A stretch of DNA of 64,000 bases from UBA2589 sp038120095 (GTDB taxonomy: Bacteria; Gemmatimonadota; Gemmatimonadetes; Longimicrobiales; Gaopeijiaceae). The notes below the pieces were generated by a model. That model made no database searches. It was not told where the DNA came from and saw nothing but the letters and a program-made list of their open reading frames with translations. A program made the position numbers and the translations under genes. Below, one piece after another: positions 51,978 through 60,989 of the stretch (position 1 is its first letter; every line of letters begins with the position of its first letter). The stretch lies in contig JAYOKZ010000005.1 in the NCBI GenBank assembly GCA_038120095.1, forward strand, positions 47,282-111,281. Direction: 5' to 3'.

Positions 51978-52840
51978 CGGCGGCTCTCTCCTTGATCCGG
52001 CCGGCGTGTCATCGGGGATCCGACCTCGCGCTTGAGTTCGGCCAGTGGGACGGTTCTACGCTCGCCGTCCGCGTTCCTAAGTGTCACCAGATCGTGCCAG
52101 ATATCGATGCCCACGACACGCTCCTCGCCGGCAGAGGTTCGGATGGTCTTCCCTTCACGTGGGAAGCGCCGGCGCGCCTCGACATACGACGTGTGCTCGT
52201 ACATCAGGCAGCACATCAGCCGGCCGCAGCACCCTGAGATCTGCGCCGGATTCAGGGAGAGCTTCTGATCTTTTGCCAGCTGGAGCGAGACCGGCTTCAG
52301 CTCCGGAAGCCAGGTCGAGCAGCAGAGCTCTCGACCACAACGGCCGACGCCCCCCAGGAGTGCGGCCTCATCTCGAACACCGATTTGCTTGAGTTCGATA
52401 CGGGTACGGAAGGTTCGCGCCAGGTCCCGGACCAGCTGTCGGAAGTCGACACGCTTATCCGCCGTGAAGTAAATGATCAGCTTGTTTCGATCGAACTGCC
52501 ACTCGGCTTCGGTCACCTTCATCTTGAGACCGTGGGTGGTGACCAGCTTCCGGGTTTCAACGCGTACGCGATCCTCGTCAGCTCGGAGCGACGACCAGAG
52601 CTGCAGTTCGTCCTCTCTCGCCAGCCGCACGACCTCCTGTTCAGGAGCCGGCGTTGCGCACCCTCCGCTCGAAGAAGAACACTTACGTTCGGCAATGACG
52701 CCGACCGCGGATACCTCGCCCAGGTCTTCGCCCCGGTCTGCCTGAACGATCACGTGCTGGCCCGGGCGCACATCGATACCGGCGTAGGAAAAATATGCCT
52801 TGCGCGTCCCCTTGAAACGGACCTCGGCGAAGCCGGCCAT
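51974..52840 (-). CDS. ricT: PSP1-domain regulatory protein RicT (YaaT-like)
   Basis: About 288 aa cytoplasmic protein. The PSP1 domain is visible in KKMKVTEAEWQFDRNKLIIYFTADKRVDFRQLVRDLARTF-type sequence (seen here as LIIYFTADKRVDFRQL) and in the cysteine-rich GRCGRELCCSTWL and GCCGRLMCCLMYE motifs. In B. subtilis RicT forms an iron-sulfur complex controlling phosphorelay and RNA processing; the role in diderms is less clear. ATG 52840 is chosen at the conserved MAGFAEVRFKG; the upstream open frame overlaps accA. Position accA-ricT-metG is recurrent in some phyla. Confidence 0.87.
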   Translation of the reverse strand: MAGFAEVRFKGTRKAYFSYAGIDVRPGQHVIVQADRGEDLGEVSAVGVIAERKCSSSSGGCATPAPEQEVVRLAREDELQLWSSLRADEDRVRVETRKLVTTHGLKMKVTEAEWQFDRNKLIIYFTADKRVDFRQLVRDLARTFRTRIELKQIGVRDEAALLGGVGRCGRELCCSTWLPELKPVSLQLAKDQKLSLNPAQISGCCGRLMCCLMYEHTSYVEARRRFPREGKTIRTSAGEERVVGIDIWHDLVTLRNADGERRTVPLAELKREVGSPMTRRPDQGESRR

Positions 52841-52853
52841 GGCTTGCTTCGCC

Positions 52854-53819
52854 TCAGCCTTCGCGCCAGGCGCCGATTGCTTCGTACTTGGCCCAGCGCT
52901 CCGCGTGAAGCTTCTTGAGCGAGAGCTTCCCCAGCTCCGAGAGGGTCCGGGCCAGGACATCACGAAGTGAGTCGGCGGCGGCATCCCAGTCCTCATGAGC
53001 GCCCCCTGCGGGCTCCGGTACGATCTCGTCGCAGATGCCGAGCCGATGGAGGTCGCTCGCGGTGAGCTTCAGGGCGTTCGCCGCCTTCTCCTTGTGCTCG
53101 GCGGAGCGCCAGAGGATGGCGGCGCATCCCTCGGGAGAGATGACCGAGTAGATCGCGTGCTCGAGCATCAGGATTCGGTCGGTCACACCGATTCCGAGCG
53201 CACCTCCCGACATACCCTCGCCGATGACGGCGGAGACGATCGGCACCTTGAGCCGTGACATTTCGCGCAGGTTCACTGCGATTGCCTCGCCGATGCCGCG
53301 CTCCTCCGAGCCCAGCCCGGGATAAGCTCCGGGGGTGTCGATGAAGGTGATGACGGGACGCCCGAATTTTTCGGCCTGACGCATGAGGCGCAGGGCCTTT
53401 CGGTACCCCTCCGGATGCGGCATGCCGAAATTGCGACGGAGATTCTCCTTCATGTCGCGGCCCTTCTGCTGGCCGATGATCATGACGGAGCGACCGTTCA
53501 AGCGTCCCCAACCGCCGACGATCGCTTCATCGTCTCGGTACCCACGGTCCCCGTGTAGCTCGACCCAGTCGGTGACCAGTCGGGCTATGAAGTCGAGGGT
53601 GTAGGGACGCCGTGGGTGACGGGCTACCTGAACCTGTTCCATCGGGGTCAGGTTGGCGTACGTCTTCTTCTTGAGGTCCTCGAGCTTTTCCCGGAGGACC
53701 GTCACTTCGTCGGACACGTCGATACCCCGCCGGTCGGCGAGATCCAGAAGCTTGTCGATTTGCGTCTGGATTTCGACGATATCGCGCTCAAAATCTAGAT
53801 GCACGGCAATCGCCAACAT
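52854..53819 (-). CDS. accA: Acetyl-CoA carboxylase carboxyltransferase subunit alpha
   Basis: About 321 aa subunit of the acetyl-CoA carboxylase that makes malonyl-CoA for fatty-acid synthesis. LDFERDIVEIQTQIDKLLDLA is the expected N-terminal helix, followed by ARHPRRPYTLDFIARLVTDWVELHGDRGYRDD, FIDTPGAYPGLGSEERGIGEAIA, GEGMSGGALGIG and the SVISPEGCAAILWR carboxybiotin region. First gene of the accA-ricT-metG series; the ricT start is 13 nt after its stop. Confidence 0.96.
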   Translation of the reverse strand: MLAIAVHLDFERDIVEIQTQIDKLLDLADRRGIDVSDEVTVLREKLEDLKKKTYANLTPMEQVQVARHPRRPYTLDFIARLVTDWVELHGDRGYRDDEAIVGGWGRLNGRSVMIIGQQKGRDMKENLRRNFGMPHPEGYRKALRLMRQAEKFGRPVITFIDTPGAYPGLGSEERGIGEAIAVNLREMSRLKVPIVSAVIGEGMSGGALGIGVTDRILMLEHAIYSVISPEGCAAILWRSAEHKEKAANALKLTASDLHRLGICDEIVPEPAGGAHEDWDAAADSLRDVLARTLSELGKLSLKKLHAERWAKYEAIGAWREG

Positions 53820-53983
53820 TCTGCGAGAATGACCTCAAGACTATCCTGAAGGCGCCTAAACTCGTCGGATCCAAGGGTCTTTCGCAAGCGAATCCAGTGG
53901 GGAACCGGGCCTCGTGCTGGTGCGGGCCTCCCGTCGCGCGGGTCCCCGGGGATGAGGATGTCCGGGCAGCGGACGGGGAGAGT

Positions 53984-55192
53984 TCAGGGATGCGTCCTCG
54001 CCGGTTCGGGCACGAAAAACCAGACGATCATTCCCATCAAGAGAACGGAGATCGCAGCGAGGATCGTATTCGAGCTGTAGCCAATGTTCGCATACAGCAA
54101 TCCTGCGATCGCACCTCCGAGCGCGAACCCGACCTGACCGAGTGCAACGGTCAAGCTCATGAGAGAGCCCCGCCGCTCGTCGGAGACCAATGCTGTCAGG
54201 AGCGCGGAAAAGGGACTGATCCGCATCGCGACGAGGACCATGGTGAAGAAAAAGAAGACGTAGGCCGGGATCGGGCCCGTGACAGCGCGTGTGGTGAGTA
54301 CCATCAGAATCGACAACCCGACGCACGACATCAGGATCATCCCTTTTCGGCCGACCCGGTCGGACAGTCGTCCGGCGTTCGGCCCCGTCAGCACGTTCGC
54401 GATTCCACCAACGACGAACATCAGGGCGATCTGATCTCCCGTCAGCCCCACCGAACGCTCGAGCCACGTGGGGAGATAGATCACGAAAATCGAGACGCCG
54501 AGGAACATCATGAAGAACGCCCCGGCCGCCCACGCGATTTCCGGGCGGCGGAGCATGGTCATGTAGTTCTTCGCCGCCTGCCCCACCGTCAACTTCTGAT
54601 CGCTTCGACGAACATTCGGCTGTGGTACGCGAAAAAAGAGCAGGAAGACCGTAAGGGCCATCGTCACGGCGAACAGGTAGAACGGAGACCGGAACCCCCA
54701 CCGGTCCGCCATGAGGATCCCCATCGGGATGCCGAAGATCTGGCCGAAGGCCGATCCGCTCATGACCCATCCCGTTGCCCAGCCCCGTCGCTCGTACGGA
54801 AAGTAATCTCCGATGTAGGAGACGGCGGCCCCGCTGAGCATGCCGCCTGCAGCCCCCGCGAAGCTGCGGACGGTGATGAACGAGTAGTAGCCGGTGACGA
54901 AGCCGTGGAGTACCAGAGCGATCGCCATCGACGTGCATCCGAGCAGAAGGATCTGTCGACGCCCGATCCGGTCCGACACGGGTCCGGCGAGGATCGCGAA
55001 GATCCCTACCATGATCGAATAGACGGACACGAGCGTGCCGAGCAGTGCGTCGGAGATGGCGAGCTCATCACCCACCCGGGGAAGGATCGGTGACAGGATC
55101 ATCGTCTGGCTTGCCGACGAGAAGACGAGCAGCCAGAGCGTGAAGACGATGACGTAGGGCTCGAGCCGCGTTGTCTCTCCGGAAGCTTTCAA
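53984..55192 (-). CDS. Major facilitator superfamily transporter
   Basis: Twelve-helix inner-membrane transporter of about 402 aa. The first-half MFS signature is GPVSDRIGRRQILLLG and the second-half is AGRLSDRVGRKGMILMSC. GYYSFITVRSFAGAAGGMLSGA resembles the sugar- or drug-exporter (DHA1) class. The start is TTG 55192, overlapping the SDR stop as TTGA, with GGGCGG just upstream. Cotranscribed with the SDR gene. Substrate unknown. Confidence 0.86.
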   Translation of the reverse strand: MKASGETTRLEPYVIVFTLWLLVFSSASQTMILSPILPRVGDELAISDALLGTLVSVYSIMVGIFAILAGPVSDRIGRRQILLLGCTSMAIALVLHGFVTGYYSFITVRSFAGAAGGMLSGAAVSYIGDYFPYERRGWATGWVMSGSAFGQIFGIPMGILMADRWGFRSPFYLFAVTMALTVFLLFFRVPQPNVRRSDQKLTVGQAAKNYMTMLRRPEIAWAAGAFFMMFLGVSIFVIYLPTWLERSVGLTGDQIALMFVVGGIANVLTGPNAGRLSDRVGRKGMILMSCVGLSILMVLTTRAVTGPIPAYVFFFFTMVLVAMRISPFSALLTALVSDERRGSLMSLTVALGQVGFALGGAIAGLLYANIGYSSNTILAAISVLLMGMIVWFFVPEPARTHP

Positions 55193-55965
55193 CCGCCCTT
55201 TCGCTCGATGTAGCCGGGATAACGCTGAACCGTAGGCATCATCACGAGGTTGAAGATGTCAACGTGCGGCGGCGCGTTTGCAACGTAGATCACGGCGTCT
55301 GCTACATCGTCGGCCGTCAGGGGCACCGTGTCGGAGTAGACGGAGGCGGCCCGATCGGAGTCGCCGTCGAAGCGGACCTCGCTGAACTCCGTCTCTGCAA
55401 GTCCCGGGTCTACACTCGATACTCGGATCTGGGTGCCGAGGAGGTCGATGTTCATTGCCTCGCTGAGCGCGCGGACCGCGAATTTCGTGGCATTGTAGAC
55501 AGCGCCCTTCGGGTAGACCCATCGGCCTGCGATCGAACCGATGTTGATGACGTGCCCGCTGTCACGCGCGACCATGTGCGGAAGGACCGCGCGCGTCACA
55601 TAAAGGAGGCCCTTCACATTGGTGTCGATCATCTCGTCCCAGTGGTCGAGATCGCCCTCCTGCAGCGTATCGAGCCCCTTCGCCTTGCCGGCGTTGTTGA
55701 CGAGGACGTCCGGGATCAACCCCTCTCCCACCAGATCGTCGACGTACTTTGCGACTGCAGACCGGTCGGTCACGTCCAGGACGGCCGTGTGAGTCTCGAT
55801 GCCGTGGCGATCGGCCAGCTCCGCAGCGAGGCTCACGATGCGGTCCAGCCGGCGTGCCGATAGAAGTAGATGTGCGCCCTGAGCTGCGAAGTGCCGGGCG
55901 CACGCTTCACCGATTCCGGCGGAGGCGCCGGTGATCAGGACGCGTTTACCAGCGAGTCTGTTCAT
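55189..55965 (-). CDS. Short-chain dehydrogenase (YdfG-like)
   Basis: Cytoplasmic NAD(P)-dependent oxidoreductase of about 258 aa. The cofactor loop is ITGASAGIGEACARHF, the Asn motif is VLVNNAGKAKG, and the active site is NIGSIAGRWVYPKGAVYNATKFA, giving Ser, Tyr and Lys. VDPGLAETEFSEVRFDGD is the substrate-lid region. ATG 55965 starts at the first conserved residues; the long open frame to 56733 is antisense to the neighbour. TTGA overlap links it to the following MFS gene. Confidence 0.92.
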   Translation of the reverse strand: MNRLAGKRVLITGASAGIGEACARHFAAQGAHLLLSARRLDRIVSLAAELADRHGIETHTAVLDVTDRSAVAKYVDDLVGEGLIPDVLVNNAGKAKGLDTLQEGDLDHWDEMIDTNVKGLLYVTRAVLPHMVARDSGHVINIGSIAGRWVYPKGAVYNATKFAVRALSEAMNIDLLGTQIRVSSVDPGLAETEFSEVRFDGDSDRAASVYSDTVPLTADDVADAVIYVANAPPHVDIFNLVMMPTVQRYPGYIERKGG

Positions 55966-56076
55966 GCCGAAGGGGGTCCGGGACGATAGGCCGGGTGAGA
56001 TTCGCCAAGCCCGGGCGGGGATGCAACCGGGTCGAGTCGGTGCTACCGTGGCGTCCAATCCACGAGGGAGGGCTGC

Positions 56077-57300
56077 GTGAACAAGAAGCAGGTGGGTGCG
56101 TGGGCGTTGTTCGACTTCGCCAACTCGGTGTATCCGGCAGTCATCGTGTCCGTCGTCTTCCAGATCTACTTCATCGAAGCGGTGGTGGGGAACGAGGCTG
56201 GCGAGGGGGATGCCTGGTGGGGCCGGGCCGTCTCCCTGTCTGCGCTCATCGTGGCCCTGAGCGCTCCGATCCTGGGTGCCATCGCCGATCGTGCAGGAGT
56301 TCGGAAGCGCTTCATGGCGCTTTGCGTGGCCATGTGCATCACGGGGGTCGCGCTGTTCACGACGCTGCAGCCCGGGATGGTGCTCTACGGCTTCCTGCTC
56401 TTCCTTGTGGCCAACGTCGGCTTCGAGGCCTGTCTCGTCTTCTACAATGCGTACCTGCCCGACATTGTGCCGCCCTAAAAGCTGGGGTGGGTATCCGGGG
56501 TGGGCTTCGGTGTCGGCTATGCCGGGTCGGCGCTGGGACTCGTCATGGCGATTCCCTTTGCAGCGACGAACATCCAGATCGTGTGGATTCTGGTTGCGGC
56601 GATGTTCCTGGTCTTCTCGCTGCCGACGTTCATGTACCTGCCGCGCGACGGCGGGGGCTCGATGACGGTTCCTCAGGCTGCCGTCTGGGGACTGACGAGT
56701 TTCCGGGAGCTCTGGGGAGAAGTCATGGCTCACCGGGAGCTGCGAAAGTACCTGCTGGCCTATTTCTTCTATATCGACGGTGTGCTTACCGCGATCTACA
56801 TGTCGAGTACGCTCGCGTCGACCACCTTCGGATTCGAGCAGACCGAACTTATCTACCTCTACCTGGCGATCCAGATCGCCGCGCTCATCGGGGCGTTCCT
56901 TCTCGCAAGGCCGACGGATCGTCTTGGGCCCAAGAAGGTGGTGACGGGTGTCCTCGTGCTCTGGATCTCCATCGCAGTCGGAATCTTCTTTGTGGAATCC
57001 AAGGCCGCATTCGCCGTGATCGGTCTACTGGCCGGATTCGGTCTGGGATCGATCCAGGCGGCCAGCAGAACCTTCATGGCGAGCCTGATTCCGGATGGCA
57101 GGGAGTCGGAAATGTTCGGCTTCTATGCGCTCTGCGGGAAGTCGTCATCCGTGCTCGGGCCACTCATCTTCGGCCAGGTGGCTCTCATGACGGGAGGGAA
57201 CCAGAAGCTCTCCGTCGTGTCCATCAGCGTTCTGTTCCTGCTGGGAGCTCTTCTCCTGCAGCGTGTAGACGACCCCAAGGCGCCCCGGCCGGTGGTTTGA
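56077..57300 (+). pseudogene. UMF1/Atg22-like MFS transporter interrupted by an in-frame TAA
   Basis: Both parts read in one frame. The first (56077-56478) starts at GTG 56077 after GAGGGAGG and encodes NKKQVGAWALFDFANSVY through FYNAYLPDIVPP, then hits TAA at 56476-56478. The second continues immediately as KLGWVSGVGFGVGYAGSALGL to the normal C-terminus at 57300. In this family PP is followed by Glu, so GAA to TAA is a single substitution. It could be a recent nonsense mutation, a sequencing error or readthrough. GTG 56488 and GTG 56500 are possible restarts. The GT39-like gene starts 4 nt downstream. Confidence 0.85.
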
Positions 57301-57304
57301 CCTG

Positions 57305-58999
57305 ATGCTTCGATCCCGGACCGCGGTTCGGATCGCCGTCCTCGCGATCGTCGTCATCGCGTGCGTCGCCGGAAGCATCACGGGAGCTGCATCGTCGCGT
57401 CAGTCGGCCACCTTCGACGAGATCATCCTCGCAGCCGGTGGTGCGCGCGCGGTGACCCTCGATCGATGGGACATGGTCACGGATCAGCCACCCTTGATGA
57501 TGTGGCTCTACGGTTGGGCCGTTGCGTCGGCGGATCCCGAGCTGCCATCCGAGGCGCGTGCCTGGGATTTCAACGGTCGATGGGACTACGCGAGAGCACT
57601 TTTCTTCGAAAGCTCGAACGACCCGGAGTCGCTGCTGGCGCGTGCGCGTGCGGTGACCGTAGCGATGGCGGCCGGACTCGTCCTCGTGGCCGGCCTTTTC
57701 GCTCTCTGGGCTGGGGGGCCTCTGGCCGGGGTTGTGGCAGCCACCTTCACAGCGGTGACACCGGACGTTCTTGCTCACGGGGGTGTGGCCTACAATGACG
57801 TCCCGCTTGCTCTCGCATTTCTTCTGTGCGTGTGGGCTCTGGACGCACTGGTGCGGTGGCCGACCTGGCGGACCGGGATCTGTGCCGGGGTCGCCCTCGC
57901 GTGCGCCTTCGGCATGAAGATGAGCGCGTTGGCTCTGGTGCCGATCGCGGTCGCACTCCTCGCGATGGAGGGGGCGTCACGGTGGCGAGACGAGGGGTGG
58001 CGACGAGACGTCGGGATCGCAGCGTGCGTGTGTCTGGTCGCCGCGTACGGTGCTCTGGTCGTCATGTACCGGGGGGACCTCACCCTGTCGCTGCTGCGCT
58101 TCAACTTCTGGCGGACGGTGATCCACGCCTCCGGTGGTCACCCCGCGCCCGCTTTTCTTCTCGGGTCGACCAGTGCGGACGGCTGGTGGTACTACTTCCC
58201 GGTGGCATTCCTGCTGAAGACGCCGGCGGGGCTGCATCTCGCACTGATCCTGGCACTCTGGCTTCTCGGGTCATCCCTCTTCAGGGAGTGGCGAATCCAC
58301 CCGAGGGCGGTGGTGACCGGCATGCTCGCCTGGACGGGTCGAGCGCCCGCTGCAGGCTTCGTGATCTTCACAGCATTCCTTCTGCGATCCGATCTGAACA
58401 CCGGCTTCCGGTATGCCCTTCCGGCCATGCCTCTGCTGTGCGTGTTCATTGGGGTCGTACTCGGTGTACTGTGGTATCCGGTCGACGGCAGCGGGGATCG
58501 GTCTCTGACGAGATTGTGGAGGCCGGCCGGCCGGATCGTGGCGGCTGTGCGGGTGCTCTTGGTCCTGGCTGTGAGCATGGCGGGCTTCGCGACGGTCCGG
58601 ACGCACCCGTGGCACCTCTCTTTCGTGAGCGTCTGGGGTGGCGGTCAGGTCGCCGGATGGCGCGTTTTGTCGGACTCCAATGTCGATTGGGGTCAGGGGC
58701 TGCTGGAGCTTCGACGGTTCATGCAGGAAGAGGGGGTGGCGAGCGTTCGTCTCTCCTACTTCGGCAGCGCGCGTCCGCTCGCGTACGGCATCGAGTACGT
58801 TGCGCTACCGAGCTTCTTCCGGCTGGCGGAAGACCGAACCCCAGGGGCGGAAAGAGACCCCCGGTTCACGGTCATTTCAGCGACGAATCTCCACGGCTTG
58901 TACTTCCAGGGGCGTGATCCCTTCGCGAGCTACAGGGAGCGAGTGCCGTATCGGGTACTCGGTAACGCGCTTTTCGTCTTCGACGACGCACCGACCTGA
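57305..58999 (+). CDS. GT39-like phospholipid-carrier-dependent glycosyltransferase
   Basis: Polytopic inner-membrane protein of about 564 aa. Many hydrophobic helices are present, with the periplasmic acidic loop motif SATFDEIILAAGG (Asp-Glu near residue 40) that binds the metal or lipid-sugar in GT39/PMT-type enzymes, DQPPLMMWLYGW, GGVAYNDVPLALAFLL and NTGFRYALPAMPLL. It likely transfers a sugar from a polyprenyl phosphate donor to lipid or protein outside. ATG 57305 follows the broken MFS gene by 4 nt, so it may be cotranscribed. Confidence 0.82.
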   Translation: MLRSRTAVRIAVLAIVVIACVAGSITGAASSRQSATFDEIILAAGGARAVTLDRWDMVTDQPPLMMWLYGWAVASADPELPSEARAWDFNGRWDYARALFFESSNDPESLLARARAVTVAMAAGLVLVAGLFALWAGGPLAGVVAATFTAVTPDVLAHGGVAYNDVPLALAFLLCVWALDALVRWPTWRTGICAGVALACAFGMKMSALALVPIAVALLAMEGASRWRDEGWRRDVGIAACVCLVAAYGALVVMYRGDLTLSLLRFNFWRTVIHASGGHPAPAFLLGSTSADGWWYYFPVAFLLKTPAGLHLALILALWLLGSSLFREWRIHPRAVVTGMLAWTGRAPAAGFVIFTAFLLRSDLNTGFRYALPAMPLLCVFIGVVLGVLWYPVDGSGDRSLTRLWRPAGRIVAAVRVLLVLAVSMAGFATVRTHPWHLSFVSVWGGGQVAGWRVLSDSNVDWGQGLLELRRFMQEEGVASVRLSYFGSARPLAYGIEYVALPSFFRLAEDRTPGAERDPRFTVISATNLHGLYFQGRDPFASYRERVPYRVLGNALFVFDDAPT

Positions 59000-59050
59000 G
59001 TCGGGCAAGGTCAGCCTCGGCCGGCCCCCTCCATGTGGGTGGGAGGTGGG

Positions 59051-60397
59051 CTACGTAGTTCCACTCTCGTCGAGCGCCAACAGCGTATCGAGAAGAACGT
59101 TCGTCCCGTTCACGATGTCATCGGATTCGGTACGCTCTTCCGGGGCGTGGCTGATGCCCCTCACCGACGGAACGAAGATCATTCCGACAGGGCAGAGCAG
59201 TGCCATGCTCTGGGCGTCATGGCCGGCACCGGAGGGCATGCGCATCGAGGATAGCCCACGTGCCGTGGCGCTCCGCTGGATCACGCCACGGATGACTTCG
59301 TCCGTGGGCGCCGCCCGACTGATGTAGAAGCGGTCGAAGGAGAAACGGACCCCGGTGGCCTCCGCGATATCCCCGGCGCGGGCCCGAATCGTTTCGAAGG
59401 TCCGCTCGATTCCCTCCATGGACAGGTCGCGGATCTCCAGGGTCATGCGCACGCGGCCAGGGATGACGTTCGGGGCTCCGGGCTCGGCTTCCAGGCGACC
59501 CACGGTTGCGACCTGGCGCCCCGGGGTATCGCGTGCGACCCGATGCGCTGCTGTCACGAAGCGGGCTGCTCCCACCATCGCGTCCTGCCGGCGGTCCATG
59601 GGTGTCGTCCCGGCATGATTCGTCATGCCGTCCACCACCACGTTCCAGCGCATGATGCCGACGATCCCCTCGACGACGCCGATGTCGACCTCGTCCTCAT
59701 CGAGGACGGCACCCTGCTCGACGTGAAGCTCCATAAAGGCGGCCAGCGTTCCCGGAGCACGTCGGGCCGCGTTCAGGTGGTCAGGATCTCCCCCGAGTCG
59801 GCGGAGCCCTTCTCCAATCGTGTATCCCGAGGCTGTTTCTATGTCCAGTTCGAATGCCTCGACTTCCCCGACGAGCGCACGGCTACCGGTCTTTCCCCCC
59901 TCCTCGTTCGTGAAATAAACGATTTCGAGGGGGTGCCGAGTGATGTGTCCGGCGTCAGCAAGGACACTCGCGACTTCCATCGCCCCCATCGAACCGACCT
60001 GGCCGTCGTAATTCCCGCCGCCCGGCACCGAGTCGATGTGTGACCCGAACATGATGGGGCGGAGTGAACTGTCCGAGCCGGCTTTTCGGGCCACCAGGTT
60101 ACCGACCACGTCACGCTCAACCGAAAAGCCTGCGTCTCGCAGGTAACCCGAACACCAATCGAGTGCTTCGACGTTCGCATCACTGAAGGCAACCCGATCG
60201 ATCCCGCCGTCGTCATTGGCTCCAAAGGTGGCGAGCGTCTTCATTCGATCGTCGAGTCGCCGTGCATTCGCAGACAGGCCCTGCAGGGAGATGCCGACGG
60301 GACTGCGCGCAGTCACGCCCTCCGGTACGAGGCCCGTGAGCCAGGTCCCGGCCACACTCATCGAGGCCATACGTGTGAAGGAGCGTCGAGTGATCAT
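59051..60397 (-). CDS. Tat-exported M20-family amidohydrolase (carbamoylase/allantoate-type)
   Basis: Predicted periplasmic zinc hydrolase of about 448 aa. The Tat motif TRRSFTRMAS starts the protein, then a hydrophobic AGTWLTGLVP. Catalytic features: GSHIDSVPGGGNYDGQVG (His and bridging Asp), YFTNEEGG (Glu-Glu), MELHVEQGAVLD (His), and GAGHDAQSMA. This matches N-carbamoyl-amino acid or ureidoglycolate/allantoate amidohydrolases. Such enzymes are normally cytoplasmic, so export is unusual. Divergent from the RidA lipoprotein gene with a 76-nt intergenic region. Confidence 0.88.
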   Translation of the reverse strand: MITRRSFTRMASMSVAGTWLTGLVPEGVTARSPVGISLQGLSANARRLDDRMKTLATFGANDDGGIDRVAFSDANVEALDWCSGYLRDAGFSVERDVVGNLVARKAGSDSSLRPIMFGSHIDSVPGGGNYDGQVGSMGAMEVASVLADAGHITRHPLEIVYFTNEEGGKTGSRALVGEVEAFELDIETASGYTIGEGLRRLGGDPDHLNAARRAPGTLAAFMELHVEQGAVLDEDEVDIGVVEGIVGIMRWNVVVDGMTNHAGTTPMDRRQDAMVGAARFVTAAHRVARDTPGRQVATVGRLEAEPGAPNVIPGRVRMTLEIRDLSMEGIERTFETIRARAGDIAEATGVRFSFDRFYISRAAPTDEVIRGVIQRSATARGLSSMRMPSGAGHDAQSMALLCPVGMIFVPSVRGISHAPEERTESDDIVNGTNVLLDTLLALDESGTT

Positions 60398-60473
60398 GAC
60401 TCGAACTATAGCGTGGCCCGGGTCTCATCACGACCTTGGCTCATCCTTTCGTCCGTACTTTTGGAGAGACGAT

Positions 60474-60977
60474 ATGCGGTTCCGTACAGGGCTCACGTTG
60501 CTGCTGGGGCTGGGTTTCCTCGTCTCCGGGTGCTCCATCGAACGCCGAACAGATCGGGAATCGGAGCAGAGTACCGACTCTGGTCGGCGGCAAATCATTC
60601 GCCCCGAGGGTGTCGCGAGTCTTCCGGTGTTCTCACTGGCTGTGCGCTCCGGCGACCTGATCTTCCTCTCGGGCCAACTCGGCGCCGTTCCGGGGGAGTC
60701 TCCGCCGCGGGTCATCGAGGGTGGGATCGAGGCGGAGACGCGGCAGACGATGGAAAACATCATCGCCGTTCTGGACGCCGCGGGTGCTTCCCTCGAAGAC
60801 CTCCTCAAGTGCACTGTCTTCCTCGCGGATATCGCCGACTACGAGGCGATGAACGCCGTCTACGCGGAATACTTCCCGACGGATCCGCCAGCGCGAGCTG
60901 CGTTGGCCGGCAGTGGGCTGGCCCTCGGCGCCCTGGTGGAAGTCGACTGCATCGCGGTCGCTCCCGAGGGAACGTGA
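60474..60977 (+). CDS. Lipoprotein RidA/YjgF-family protein
   Basis: About 167 aa. The signal LLLGLGFLVSGCS carries a lipobox, unlike typical cytosolic RidA. The RidA fold follows: FSLAVRSGDLIFLSGQLGAVPG, GIEAETRQTMENIIAVLDAAGASLEDLLKCTVFLADIADYEAMNAVYAEYF, and PARAALAGSGLALGALVEVDCIAVA, with the conserved catalytic-site Arg in PARAA. ATG 60474 has GGAGAG 7 nt upstream. RidA hydrolyses reactive imines or enamines; outside the cytoplasm it may act with the divergent amidohydrolase. Confidence 0.87.
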   Translation: MRFRTGLTLLLGLGFLVSGCSIERRTDRESEQSTDSGRRQIIRPEGVASLPVFSLAVRSGDLIFLSGQLGAVPGESPPRVIEGGIEAETRQTMENIIAVLDAAGASLEDLLKCTVFLADIADYEAMNAVYAEYFPTDPPARAALAGSGLALGALVEVDCIAVAPEGT

Positions 60978-60989
60978 GGTCGAGCGCGA

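Noticed and set aside
53897..55093. 398-codon plus-strand frame opposite the MFS transporter
   Set aside because: Rich in Arg, Asp, Glu and His as expected of an antisense of hydrophobic coding sequence; no domain.
55966..56733. Long open frame upstream of the SDR gene on the minus strand
   Set aside because: It is opposite the MFS gene and lacks any dehydrogenase similarity; the SDR starts at 55965.
59027..59046. CCTCC/GGAGG hairpin between the GT39-like and amidohydrolase genes
   Set aside because: Only five pairs with a 9-nt loop and no U-tract, too weak to call a terminator.
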